This document shows, piece after piece, positions 24,745 to 33,607 of a DNA stretch of 64,000 nt. A program made the translations under genes and the position numbers. Every line of letters begins with the position of its first letter. Position 1 is the first letter of the stretch. The stretch lies in the NCBI GenBank assembly GCA_050953365.1, contig JBMNMN010000001.1:1-64000 (forward strand). The letters run 5' to 3'. The notes below the pieces were generated by a model that saw nothing but the letters and a program-made list of their open reading frames with translations, was not told the origin of the DNA and searched no databases. This stretch comes from UBA1426 sp050953365. GTDB taxonomy: Bacteria > Bacillota > Clostridia > Peptostreptococcales > Anaerovoracaceae.

Positions 24745-24888
24745 ATATTACCTCCTGTGTTTTTGGAGTGATGCAAAATCGGTTCGTTTTATGGCTACTA
24801 TAAGCATAACGCATTGGTATAGAAATTGCAAATTTATTCTGTTATGATCGATATATCGGATATAATGAATATATCGAATCGATCTCGC

Positions 24889-25044
24889 TCTCCGGCAGCG
24901 GAGCAACAGAGCATATAGCTGTTTCGTTCTCCTGCCGCGGAGAAACAGAGCATATGGCCGTTTCGCTCTCCGGCAGCGGAACAACAGTGCATATGGCTGT
25001 TTTGTTCTCCTGCCGCGGAGTAACAACCGCATGGCCGCTTCCCT
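24889..25044. repeat. Four 39-bp tandem repeats between the regulator and kal
   Basis: Copies begin at 24889, 24928, 24967 and 25006, an exact 39-base period. They alternate in type: copies 1 and 3 begin TCTCCGGCAGCGGA, copies 2 and 4 TCTCCTGCCGCGGAG, so a 78-bp unit was duplicated. Each has a small palindrome (such as CTCCGGCAGCGGAG) and most have an AACAG-N9-CTGTT-like inverted pair. Location between divergent genes suggests regulator binding sites. Open frames through the array are artefacts of the period. Confidence 0.9.
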
Positions 25045-25120
25045 TTCCCGCTGTAGTAAACAAATGAAAGCGGAATCGGAAAACAGCGGCGGCAATACAA
25101 AAAAACGAGGAGGAAAGACA

Positions 25121-25510
25121 ATGGAAAAAATTACTTCAACACTCAGAGTGAGGATGTCTTACAAGGATGCTCACTATGGTGGAAACTTAGTGGATGGCGC
25201 CCATATGGTCCATCTTTTCGGTGACGTAGCAACGGAACTTCTTATTAAAATGGACGGAGACGAAGGTCTGTTCCTGAAATACACCGATGTTGAATTCCTG
25301 GCTCCCGTATATGCCGGTGATTATATCGAAGCCTACGGCGAAATCTATGAGGTAGGCAACACCTCCAGAAAAATGCGCTTCACGGCACACAAAGTCATCG
25401 CAGCCAGAACCGACATATCCCCCTCCGCAGCCGATTTCCTGGACGAGCCCATTCTGGTCTGCAGAGCGGAAGGCATTTGCGTTACACCAAAAGATGTAAA
25501 AAGAAAATAA
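25121..25510 (+). CDS. kal: 3-aminobutyryl-CoA ammonia-lyase
   Basis: 129-residue hotdog-fold protein matching Kal of lysine fermentation, which removes ammonia from L-3-aminobutyryl-CoA to give crotonyl-CoA. Segments MSYKDAHYGGNLVDGAHMVHLFGDVATEL and DVEFLAPVYAGDYIEAYGEI carry the acyl-CoA binding and active-site positions of the family. The start is ATG 25121 with GAGGAGGAAAG upstream; the frame is open for another 30 codons but these run through the repeat region. It is divergent from the regulator and ends in a strong terminator. Confidence 0.94.
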   Translation: MEKITSTLRVRMSYKDAHYGGNLVDGAHMVHLFGDVATELLIKMDGDEGLFLKYTDVEFLAPVYAGDYIEAYGEIYEVGNTSRKMRFTAHKVIAARTDISPSAADFLDEPILVCRAEGICVTPKDVKRK

Positions 25511-25568
25511 AAATAAGGCCTGTAGCATTCAAGAAGTGAACAAAGATTACAAACAAGATCATACTTGT

Positions 25569-25603
25569 AACCACAAACGGGGCTAATCCCGTTTGTGGTT
25601 TTT
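25569..25603 (+). terminator. Intrinsic terminator after kal
   Basis: ACCACAAACGGG (25570-25581) and CCCGTTTGTGGT (25588-25599) form a 12-bp stem followed by TTTT. It lies between kal and the AEC transporter gene. Confidence 0.92.
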
Positions 25604-25630
25604 GCAATTTAATTGATTTAGGAGAATACC

Positions 25631-26587
25631 ATGTTTTCACCCTTTTTCGTCCTTTTCGGCCTGATGGCAGTGGGATATTTGTGCAGAAAGTTTGACTGGT
25701 TAGACGATGCAAAAAACGAAGGACTTGGCAACATCCTCGTCTACATTGCCTTACCATCTCTTTTGCTTTCCTCCATGATCGCAACGGAAATAAAAGGCAA
25801 GGTCCTGGTTGAGTTTCTAACCATGACCTTGTTATCGGTAGCCTTCTATTTTCTGTATGCGCTGTTCGCCGCGCTCTACATCAAGCTTGCCAAAGTTCCC
25901 CGGAGGCTGGACGGTATGGTACAGCTGTCCATGCTCACTTCCAACAACGGCTTTATGGGTTTCCCCATTACTCTCGCATTTTTCGGTCAGCCGGGTCTCA
26001 TCCTCATGGTAGCCAACAATCTGGCCATGGGTATTGTAGTCTGGAGCTACGGCCTCTTCATATTGAAGCGAACAAAACGAATCTTTGAAGGCGCGGAGCA
26101 TATAGAAAAAAGCTCCGTTTCCGAGTCCTTAAAGCAGATCTTCAACAACAATGTGGTGGCAATTCTCATCGGACTGGCAATAGGTATCGCCGGAATCAAC
26201 TCCTATATCCCCGATCCCCTCTTCCAGCTGATATCCATCATGGGAAGCCTGGCTACGCCTTTATCCATGCTTTACATCGGCGCCACCTTGTACAACTCCT
26301 CCTTTTCCTCCCTGTTCCGGAATCGGTTGGTTCTCGGTGTCAGCATCACAAGACTTACCCTCTTTGCGGCAGCCTCCTTTGCAATTCTATGGTTCTTACC
26401 CATACCTTCTCTTATGAAGCAAATCAGCCTTCTGGTAATCACCCTGCCATCCGCAGCCGTCGTTCCGGTCATGACGGGAAAATACGGCATCGGAGCGGAG
26501 GAATCCACTAAGATCGTAGTTCTATCCACTTTGCTCTCATTGGCCATTACACCCCTGGGAGTTTACATCGCCCTTACCTTCTTATAG
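25631..26587 (+). CDS. AEC-family (auxin efflux carrier-like) permease
   Basis: 318-residue membrane protein with about ten hydrophobic segments and the AEC family pattern of two five-helix halves (NNGFMGFPITLAFFGQPGLILMV in the first, TLPSAAVVPVMTGKYG in the second). Such carriers export or exchange carboxylic acids and amino acids; substrate unknown here. GGAGAATACC precedes the ATG, but no promoter is visible between the kal terminator and the gene, so expression may depend on readthrough. The N-terminus and start are clear. Confidence 0.88.
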   Translation: MFSPFFVLFGLMAVGYLCRKFDWLDDAKNEGLGNILVYIALPSLLLSSMIATEIKGKVLVEFLTMTLLSVAFYFLYALFAALYIKLAKVPRRLDGMVQLSMLTSNNGFMGFPITLAFFGQPGLILMVANNLAMGIVVWSYGLFILKRTKRIFEGAEHIEKSSVSESLKQIFNNNVVAILIGLAIGIAGINSYIPDPLFQLISIMGSLATPLSMLYIGATLYNSSFSSLFRNRLVLGVSITRLTLFAAASFAILWFLPIPSLMKQISLLVITLPSAAVVPVMTGKYGIGAEESTKIVVLSTLLSLAITPLGVYIALTFL

Positions 26588-27061
26588 TTGTTTACATTAT
26601 AATTTTAATTGTTTACATTATAATTTGGCCTCAGACGCTCTCCAAGGTTGTATTAGAGACGGACATAACTAACATTTTTTATAACTACTCTTCACAATTG
26701 CAACCATGCAGACAAATCAACTAAAATTTCATTAAACCCTAAAATTAGTTGATTTTCCTTCGGAAAATGTCATCAATACAAGTAAAAATAGGGGTTAATC
26801 AGCTAAAAAACCGTTGCAATGAAAATTTAGTTGATTTTCCTTCGGAAAATGTCATCAATGCAAGTAAAAAGAGGGGTTAATCAGCTAAAAAATCGCCACA
26901 ATGAAAATTTAGTTGACTTTTTAGTAAAAAAATCAACTAAAAAAACTAACTCTTGGAAAAGTAGTTGATCCGCAGGCCGTAAAAGATAGTTATTTGAAAT
27001 AAATGTAAAATATATCAGCTAAAATTGGCTTTTTTAAATTATTTAGCTGCTTTTAAAGTTT
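26588..27061. repeat. Gene-free stretch with direct repeats and TTAGYTGAT words
   Basis: No gene found. It begins with two copies of TTGTTTACATTATAATTT (26588 and about 26608). From 26741 and 26822 an 81-82-base segment is repeated (core TTTCCTTCGGAAAATGTCATC). The word TTTAGTTGAT or its complement ATCAACTAAA/ATCAGCTAAA appears about nine times in both orientations. Confidence 0.8.
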
Positions 27062-27560
27062 GTAATAATAATTGACCGACTCCTTAAAGTTGACCGATAA
27101 TCATTAATCTGTTTCCTAAAGTTCGGTAATAATAATTGACCGATTCCTTAAAGTTGACCAATAATCATTACTCCGTTTCCTAAAGTTCGGTAATAATAAC
27201 TGACCGACTCCTTAAAGTTGACCGATAATCATTAATCTGTTTCCTGAAGTTCGGTAATAATAATTGACCGATTCCTTAAAGTTGACCGATAATCATTAAT
27301 CTGTTTCCTAAAGTTCGGTAATAATAATTGACCGACTCCTTAAAGTTGACCGATAATCATTAGTCTGTTTCCTAAAGTTCGGTAATAATAATTGACCGAC
27401 TCCTTAAAGTTGACCAATAATCATTACTCTGCTTCCTAAAGTGTTGACCAATAATCATTACTCCGTTTCCTAAAGTTCGGTAATAATAACTGACCGACTC
27501 CTTAAAGTTGACCGATAATCATTAATCTGTTTCCTGAAGTTCGGCAATAATAACTGACCC
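27062..27560. repeat. 64-bp tandem repeat array
   Basis: Units starting GTAATAATAAYTGACC occur at 27062, 27126, 27190, 27254, 27318, 27382, 27480 and 27544: an exact 64-base period broken once by a 34-base partial unit. Each unit holds two related halves (AAAGTTGACCGATAATC and AAAGTTCGGTAATAAT). The array lies between convergent gene ends. No open frame is preserved and there are no unique spacers. Confidence 0.92.
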
Positions 27561-27595
27561 AATTCCCATAAATGCAATGCAAAATCAAACTTAAA

Positions 27596-28300
27596 TCAAA
27601 GGCTTTTTAGATACTCCACTTCCTGTCGGGTCAGCTTTCTGTAGTGCCCAACTTTCAAATGACCCAGATGCAACTGGCCGATTGCCACACGTTCCAACTC
27701 GATAACTTTGTTGCCTACGGCGGCAAACATCTTTCGGATCTGACGATTTTTCCCTTCATGTATTTTGATTTCCACCAGAGCGGAACGTTCCAACTGCTTC
27801 AGTACCGTAACACGGGCAGGCGACGTGACAAATCCGCCGATATCTACTCCTTTTTTCAGCTTGGCAATGCGCTCCGGAGACAGCACTCCCGCCACCCTTG
27901 CCCGGTAGGTTTTCTCCACCTCATGTTTGGGATGGGTCAAGTGGTGGGCAAAATCTCCGTCATTGGTCAATAGCAGCAGCCCGGAGGTGTTGTAATCCAA
28001 TCTTCCCACAGGAAACAACCGCGCATCCACCTCTGCCACAAGATCCATGACCGTGGGCCTGTCCCTGTCGTCCGATACGCTGGTGATATACCCTTTAGGC
28101 TTATTCAGCATGATGTATACATATCGTTTGGCCGGCTCAATCACGCTGCCGTTTACCTCCACCACATCACCGGCGGCTACATCGTAACCCGGCTCGTCCA
28201 AAACCGCTCCGTTAACCTTCACTTTTCCCGCCTTAATTAGTTCGTCCGCCTTTCTGCGGGAAGTAATTCCCGCAGCGGCAATGTATTTGTTCAATCTCAT
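27596..28300 (-). CDS. rluB: Pseudouridine synthase RluB/RsuA family
   Basis: 234 residues: an N-terminal S4 RNA-binding domain (MRLNKYIAAAGITSRRKADELI) and the RsuA-family catalytic domain, with the catalytic aspartate in GRLDYNTSGLLLLTNDG and the GKNRQIRKMF motif near the C-terminus. It probably modifies 23S rRNA (RluB type); RluF or RsuA cannot be excluded. In many Firmicutes this gene sits near scpAB; here scpAB lies about 10 kb away. Start chosen at ATG 28300 as the typical MRLNKYIA beginning; upstream ATGs at 28318 and 28336 add only non-family residues. Confidence 0.93.
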   Translation of the reverse strand: MRLNKYIAAAGITSRRKADELIKAGKVKVNGAVLDEPGYDVAAGDVVEVNGSVIEPAKRYVYIMLNKPKGYITSVSDDRDRPTVMDLVAEVDARLFPVGRLDYNTSGLLLLTNDGDFAHHLTHPKHEVEKTYRARVAGVLSPERIAKLKKGVDIGGFVTSPARVTVLKQLERSALVEIKIHEGKNRQIRKMFAAVGNKVIELERVAIGQLHLGHLKVGHYRKLTRQEVEYLKSL

Positions 28301-28423
28301 TTTTTCACCCGTATCCATAACACCGTCCAATCGCATCTGCAGGCAACGTTTCGCATAAAACCGCTCCCGTCATCTGCTCCGATTGGGCGTTGGCGCATCC
28401 TTTTATCTATGGTATTTAGAATA

Positions 28424-29707
28424 TCACAATATTTTTTCCTTGTATATATTCTCCAATCCATACTTTCGTATGCGATTGCGGACGGTCTCCCGATCCGTGG
28501 TATAGAGGCCTTTTTCCTTCATACGTTCAAAATACTCGGCTCCCGCCAGCGTATAACGGGTCATGAGCCCTTCCTTGGTTTTTACCATGCGGTTGGCATA
28601 AGATATCAAATCCCCGATGGCAAGCTGATTGGGTAGTATCAATGGCCGAAGTCCTTTTAAGTATCTTGCGCAGTTATGGCCCGCCAAGGTACCTGTAGAG
28701 ATAGCTTCCGTATGTCCGATAAACAATCCGGACTTTTCTCCTCCGCAAAAGAGATTTTCAATCCCTTTCACTCTCATGTCATCGTCCCGTTCCGCAACGG
28801 AAAGGTAACGAATGGAGTTTCCTTTTCCTCCCGCATAAGGATCCGCATACCGAGCATTTTCCAATCCCGGTATCCGGCGCAGTTTCTCCAATGGAACGAA
28901 GGGAGTCATTATTTTCGCATATCCCGTATCCAGCAAAATGATGTTCTCTGCGTATTCGGTTAAAGCGTACTGCAAGCAGACCTTTAACTCAAGTTTTTCT
29001 TCGGCTACATCCTCCTTTGGAATGGGAATGATAACCACGCCTTTTTCGTTTAACTCCCGTTGAATATCATCGGAAAGCGAGCCTTTTTCCAGCTTGCCCG
29101 ATCCGCTGAAAGCGCCGAAAGCCCCGTCCCTTCTCTGTCCCATGATATCCATTTTTCCCGCCTTCTGCGTAATGCTGACCCTGGGGCCAAAGGCGGGACA
29201 GCGGAGAATGCACATGCAGCAGCCGTTGCCGTAAGTAAGGCAATTCCCCATAGGGCCCGTCGACCCGGTAGTTTCGATAAAAGCATCCCCCTCTATTGCC
29301 GTATCGTCTGCCAGGACAATGCCTTTTATCTGTTCCGGGTTTTCCATGACCACATCAACCGCCCGGGCAACGGTACGAACCTCTACTCCCTTCTCCTCAA
29401 GAAGCTTTCTAACCTTTGGCTCCACCTTCATCACATCATACAGACTGGCATGGCTGTGTCCCGGAAAATCCACGTTTACGTGCCGTGAACAGCTGTCCGT
29501 TATATTAAAAAGTTCATCGGCGCCCAGGGCTATGTTCTCTTCCGCTCCCGTATATCTGCCATTGTTGCGCATAATGCCGCCCACATTGCCCAGCCCCAGG
29601 AGCAGATCGGTTTTTTCCAGGAGAACTACCTCAGCCCCCGCTTTTTTCGCCGCGAGAGCAGCAGCGCAGCCGGACCAGCCTCCGCCGATTACCACTATTT
29701 TATACAT
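28424..29707 (-). CDS. FAD-dependent oxidoreductase (GidA/FrdA-like fold)
   Basis: 427-residue flavoprotein: N-terminal dinucleotide motif IGGGWSGCAAALAAKKAG and late GLFIGHTEAISTGTLAGHN segment of the FAD-dependent oxidoreductase group (PF12831-like). A distinctive CCMCILRC cysteine run near residue 165 could bind metal or an Fe-S cluster. Substrate unknown. The start at 29707 fits the GGGTGA site; seven more residues are possible. It may be co-transcribed with nothing: flanking genes are separated by 89 and 123 bases. Confidence 0.8.
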   Translation of the reverse strand: MYKIVVIGGGWSGCAAALAAKKAGAEVVLLEKTDLLLGLGNVGGIMRNNGRYTGAEENIALGADELFNITDSCSRHVNVDFPGHSHASLYDVMKVEPKVRKLLEEKGVEVRTVARAVDVVMENPEQIKGIVLADDTAIEGDAFIETTGSTGPMGNCLTYGNGCCMCILRCPAFGPRVSITQKAGKMDIMGQRRDGAFGAFSGSGKLEKGSLSDDIQRELNEKGVVIIPIPKEDVAEEKLELKVCLQYALTEYAENIILLDTGYAKIMTPFVPLEKLRRIPGLENARYADPYAGGKGNSIRYLSVAERDDDMRVKGIENLFCGGEKSGLFIGHTEAISTGTLAGHNCARYLKGLRPLILPNQLAIGDLISYANRMVKTKEGLMTRYTLAGAEYFERMKEKGLYTTDRETVRNRIRKYGLENIYKEKIL

Positions 29708-29796
29708 ACTAAAAATCACCCGCCTCATTTATTTAACTATCTTAGTGTATTCCGGCGGGGTGACAGGCGACACTGGCAGAAAAGAATCTTACCCTG

Positions 29797-31005
29797 CTAC
29801 TCCGGATTTTTCTGCAGAAGCACCAGAATAAGCGCCACTAAGCAAGTGGAGGCGGCAAGGAGGAATGATGCGGTATATTCGCCGCTTTTGACCAGCATAT
29901 TGGAGATAACAGGAAATATTAAGGCAGAAGTACCGAAGCCTACCATGACACATCCATAGTTTAATCCCATATGCTTTGTTCCGAAATTATCGGCGGTAAT
30001 GGCCGGATATACGCCGGCAGCTCCGCCAAAGCTGAAGGCAATGGCTGCGATGCATACGAGAAACAGTACGCCCTGCGCTACAATCATCGTCAGGATGGAC
30101 ACCATGGTTATTAGAATAATTCCGCACACCGCACGTTTGCGTCCCACCAGATCGGAAACCCAGGAGGTAACCAGCCTGCCGGAAGCGCTGGCAATTCCCG
30201 TAACCATAACTCCCAATAACGCCAATTCATGGGACAGCCCCCGATCCGTGCCCAAGGTTATAAAGATAGGATTGAGTATGAAATAGGCGGGTAAAATGCA
30301 GAACAAGGAAAGGGCAATCAGGTAGAACTGTCTGCTTTTCAACATTTCCGATGTGGTATATTGCTTTTTTGCGAACTGGGCTTTTGCCGCAACAAACCCG
30401 GCAGGGGTATAGTTTTCCGGAGGATTCTCAATATGCAAGGAACTGGGTAAGCAAACCAATAAAAAGATGATACCGAAGGCAACAAAGGTTGTGGGAACGC
30501 CGAACCGAGACAGCAGGTAGCTGGTAATCGGGGCAAAGATAACGAGGGAAAAACCGAAGGCGGCCACCATAAATCCCGTTGCAAATCCGCGTTTGTCAGG
30601 GAACCATTTTTGAATTACGGAAACCGTTGCCGTATAAACGGTTCCCACACCAAAACCGCCGATTATACCGTATGTAATGTAAACGAGCCACGGAATTTCT
30701 TTCGTAACCATAGCGGTGAGTATTATACCCAGGCTCAGCATTATACTTCCCGCAGTTGTAACAATCTTCGGGCCGATTTTATCCTGAGCCCTTCCTCCCA
30801 ATATTATGCCTAAAACAAATACCGCCAGCATAATGGAGGATGTGAGAGCCGCTTTGGCCGGATCCCATTCGAGATGCTGAGATACAGGACCTTTAAAGAC
30901 GCTCCACATATATATGATACCGGCGCAAAGCTGAACCAGCATGCCGGCCGCAAGCATCCCATAGCGATTCTTAACTTTAATATCCATACTGTTTGTCTTC
31001 TCCAT
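29797..31005 (-). CDS. MFS transporter, oxalate/formate antiporter-like (OFA) family
   Basis: 402-residue major facilitator with 12 predicted hydrophobic segments. The N-terminal GIIYMWSVFKGPVSQHLEW and the GGFGVGTVYTATVSVIQKWFPDKRGFATG segment are diagnostic of the OFA subfamily. Members move small carboxylates; the substrate cannot be read from sequence. The true start is ATG 31005 with AGAGAGGGA upstream; the open frame continues 31 codons further without family features. Confidence 0.88.
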   Translation of the reverse strand: MEKTNSMDIKVKNRYGMLAAGMLVQLCAGIIYMWSVFKGPVSQHLEWDPAKAALTSSIMLAVFVLGIILGGRAQDKIGPKIVTTAGSIMLSLGIILTAMVTKEIPWLVYITYGIIGGFGVGTVYTATVSVIQKWFPDKRGFATGFMVAAFGFSLVIFAPITSYLLSRFGVPTTFVAFGIIFLLVCLPSSLHIENPPENYTPAGFVAAKAQFAKKQYTTSEMLKSRQFYLIALSLFCILPAYFILNPIFITLGTDRGLSHELALLGVMVTGIASASGRLVTSWVSDLVGRKRAVCGIILITMVSILTMIVAQGVLFLVCIAAIAFSFGGAAGVYPAITADNFGTKHMGLNYGCVMVGFGTSALIFPVISNMLVKSGEYTASFLLAASTCLVALILVLLQKNPE

Positions 31006-31206
31006 ACTTTTGTCCCTCTCTTCCGAATTAGATATAAATTTCTGCAAGGTTTTACAAGATTGCCTCGCCGTGTGTCCGATCCATCCCGGCTGAGGCAAAT
31101 TATAAGCAAAGCCGCGTCCCTTTCCGGCGCGACATTTTAATGATGATTATACCGATTTTTCAGAATATTAAAAGAGGATTTTTGATTAAATGGTCGGTTA
31201 TTCAGT

Positions 31207-31758
31207 TTATCTTTCGGAAACCATGATTACGCTCCAAGCATCTATGAGCTTTTCCAGGCTCCAAGAAGCGTTGGCGGGGCTTGTGGAAGGGAGTTTTGTA
31301 ATAGGCCTTTCCGTTTCGGGAAAGATGTATTTCATATAAAGCCGATACGCTTTCTCACCGTTTGCAAAGATTCTTTCAATGGGCGCATTATCGAGTATAA
31401 TGCTCAGATCAGCCGGCACCACATCCCGGATGCTGCTATCGCTGGCTCCGGTGACTCTGCAGCTCTTGATCACATCCCAAACAGCGAAACCGTTGCTGAG
31501 AATAAGTTCTTTCTTCTGCTCAATGGTCTCGGGAACGGGAGAATCGGTCAATGCCGCCATCACCTTCCAGAAACGATTTTGCGGGTGATGATAGAAAAAT
31601 CTGCCTTCTCTGGATTTGGGAGAGGGGAAAGTTCCCAGGATAAAAACGCGGGAGTTTTCATCATAAAGAGGCTCCACCGGATGGACGAAACGCTCCGGTG
31701 TGCCGTCGGAACCTTTTGGTAAAGCAATTTTGTCTTTATGGAGAATTGATTTTTTCAT
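31207..31758 (-). CDS. DNA-deoxyinosine glycosylase (UDG family 6-like)
   Basis: 183-residue member of the uracil-DNA glycosylase superfamily. LGTFPSPKSREGRFFYHHPQNRFWKVM is the N-terminal active-site region, and LPSTSPANASWSLEKL holds the C-terminal DNA-intercalation motif. These match family 6 (hypoxanthine-DNA glycosylase), which excises deaminated adenine; a Mug-like specificity is an alternative. Divergent from the selenoprotein gene. Confidence 0.85.
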   Translation of the reverse strand: MKKSILHKDKIALPKGSDGTPERFVHPVEPLYDENSRVFILGTFPSPKSREGRFFYHHPQNRFWKVMAALTDSPVPETIEQKKELILSNGFAVWDVIKSCRVTGASDSSIRDVVPADLSIILDNAPIERIFANGEKAYRLYMKYIFPETERPITKLPSTSPANASWSLEKLIDAWSVIMVSER

Positions 31759-31903
31759 TTGTTTATTGATTTTTATACATTTTTTGAATACTAATATAAT
31801 TAAAGGGTATAAGAGTATTATCTACCCCATTTGCAATACTACGCAAGAAGTTTTTTCCCCGGTCCAACGAGCTTGGACTATGAAGGCACGGGAGGTGAAG
31901 GGC

Positions 31904-32191
31904 ATGCAGTTTCAGTTAACGGATGAATTAAAAAATCACATGACTTCAAAAAAACTGGATAATATCGTGTTGGAAACAAAGATCCGGAGCTGTTGATCGG
32001 GCTCCTATGCTGAAGTTTCAGCAAAGTTTAGTGATACGCCTGTGAACAGCGGATTTGAGGTATATGAAACAGATGGTTTCCGCGTCTTTGTCCAGCCCGG
32101 AATTCAGGCTGAAAGGGAAACCGTTACTCTTGGCCTTGAAAAGATGCTGTTTCTGGAAAGAATCACCATCGAAGGTTTGAAAATGATTTAA
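31904..32191 (+). CDS. HesB/IscA-like selenoprotein with Cys-Sec motif (UGA read through)
   Basis: 95 residues if the in-frame TGA at 31994-31996 is read as selenocysteine. The frame runs ATG 31904 (GGAGG eight bases upstream) through residue Cys30, Sec31, then continues in family-like sequence (SGSYAEVSAKF, FEVYETDGFRVFVQPGI) to TAA at 32189-32191. A 6-bp stem with a 4-base loop (32008-32023) begins 11 bases after the UGA, the right position for a bacterial SECIS. Stopping at the UGA would leave a 30-residue fragment with no fold. The protein resembles HesB-like selenoproteins; the function of these is not established. No selenocysteine machinery genes are in the window. Confidence 0.82.
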
Positions 32192-32233
32192 TCAGAAAAC
32201 TCGTATTAACGGTTTAGTACAGTATCAGCAATA

Positions 32234-32271
32234 CGGCGCCGAGCATCGGAAAACGGCGCCGCATTCTTTTT
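32234..32271 (+). terminator. Terminator after the selenoprotein gene
   Basis: Two CGGCGCCG blocks (32234-32241 and 32254-32261) pair around a 12-base loop, followed by CATTCTTTTT. It ends the plus-strand transcript of the selenoprotein. Confidence 0.75.
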
Positions 32272-32538
32272 GCATTAATTCCTCCGTCTTTGCTCAATCC
32301 GGATCCTACTGCCTGTTCACACAGGTGATATGTAGCAATATTTTGTAATTTTGTTTGGTTTTATTTGGGGATAATTTTATCTGCTTCATATTTCACTGTT
32401 GCATCAGAGAAAATTAATAATAAAAATACGTTTGACAACAAACCTCATATTTTATATTCTTTTATTGATGCTTGAAGAGGGTATCAAAGTTTTTGAGTGC
32501 TAAACGTAACATCATGCAAATATAGAAAGGAAAAACGG
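32272..32538. other. AT-rich gene-free stretch
   Basis: About 270 bases without a credible frame, repeat or RNA gene. A promoter for the remnant gene that follows is not obvious. Confidence 0.5.
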
Positions 32539-32844
32539 TTGGGACCTTTTGAAAAGATAATTACAGCGTTTTATTCTTTGGTCATATTTAGAAATTTACA
32601 AAACGATAAAGTTCTTATTAAATTTTTTCAATTACTGGAAAGTTTGACTGGAGACTCGCTTGAACAGGTAAAAAAGTATTCATCATTTGTTTCTGAACTT
32701 TTTAACTCAGGCTATAATTTTACCGATTTCCGTAATCATCAAGCCGTTTCTGCTGTTTCCCAGCAATTCAAGAATCCAAATAAAGCGATCAATGGATTGC
32801 ATTTTTTTCTCCAGTTTCCGCTCATCGGAAATCGTTTCCGATAA
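32539..32844 (+). pseudogene. Probable remnant of a DUF815-type ATPase gene (N-terminal part only)
   Basis: A frame from TTG 32539 (AGGAAA upstream) encodes GPFEKIITAFYSLVIFRNLQNDK and LIKFFQLLESLTGDSLEQVKKYSSFVSELF, which resembles the first 60-70 residues of DUF815 AAA-like proteins of clostridia. After NFTDF the sequence loses this similarity and stops at residue 101, where a full protein would be about 400 residues with a P-loop. I read it as a truncated remnant. It could instead be an unrelated short protein; the resemblance is from memory. Confidence 0.45.
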
Positions 32845-33010
32845 TGGCACACAACTTAACCGAATATTGAGATAATTAAATTTAAAGACATTTTACATGG
32901 TGTTGGCTCGTTTGTCTACGGGTTTTTTTCACTTTTGTCAAATTTTTTACAAAGTTCGATACTTCTTTTGCAAAAAATAAGGCCTTCCGAAAAGGAGGCT
33001 CTCATCTTGA

Positions 33011-33502
33011 TTAAACGTATTTTCTTGCTCCTAATATGTGCAGATACCTGACCATATCAAACTTATAGGAATCCAGCGGCCGCATCCAGGCATCAAAGCT
33101 GTGGGCCGCCACAAAAATACGGCCATCAATGATACCGCACACGATGGGCGAGTGGTAGAAATGCCCGTTGGCATGGCCAAGCTGTACGATATCACCGATA
33201 GCCACCTCAGAGGGGGAGGTTACAACGGCATAAGGACCTTCCTTCTGGTTGTTAACGAGAAAATTGTATAGATACTGAACACCGGTCCATGCAGGAGCCC
33301 GGTCGTTGGCGGAATTATAATACCAACCGAAGGTGGGCGTGTAATTCATAACGCCGCAGCCGGCATAAATACACTGAGAAACATAGTTGGTACAGTCTCC
33401 GCCCAGTTTCTCGAAATCCAAATACCTGGGATTGCGGTCGAAGGCCCACCGCTCCGCATATTCAATGGCTTTGTTTCGGTTATACTCTGTATTAATAAGC
33501 AT
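33011..33502 (-). CDS. Amidase-domain protein (Amidase_6 type)
   Basis: 163-residue protein of the NlpC/P60-like putative amidase domain. The catalytic cysteine is in GGDCTNYVSQCIYAGCGVMNY and the histidine in HANGHFYHSPIVCG. Many such proteins act on peptidoglycan or spore structures; no signal peptide is visible, which argues for a cytoplasmic or spore location. The start at 33502 has GGGTGGATCAC upstream and the family begins with the repeated NTEYNRNKAIEYAERWA. Probably co-transcribed with the next gene upstream. Confidence 0.82.
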   Translation of the reverse strand: MLINTEYNRNKAIEYAERWAFDRNPRYLDFEKLGGDCTNYVSQCIYAGCGVMNYTPTFGWYYNSANDRAPAWTGVQYLYNFLVNNQKEGPYAVVTSPSEVAIGDIVQLGHANGHFYHSPIVCGIIDGRIFVAAHSFDAWMRPLDSYKFDMVRYLHILGARKYV

Positions 33503-33607
33503 GTGATCCACCCGTAAGATGCATTTAAGCGAGATGACAGAGGGGCGTTTTATTTGCCCATTGAAAAGTGGCAAACGAACGTCCCTCTTTATACCTTTTA
33601 TATTTCT

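Noticed and set aside
24748..25121. Proteins with RGRRTKQ-type repeats opposite kal
   Set aside because: The frames only reflect the 39-bp period, which is a multiple of three; they run through a promoter region and lack start signals.
27062..27560. CRISPR array
   Set aside because: The 64-bp units are contiguous and nearly identical, with no unique spacers and no Cas genes nearby.
31700..31996. 98-residue protein ending at the UGA
   Set aside because: Its upstream part is opposite the glycosylase gene; the ribosome site and family-like sequence point to a start at 31904 and readthrough of the UGA.
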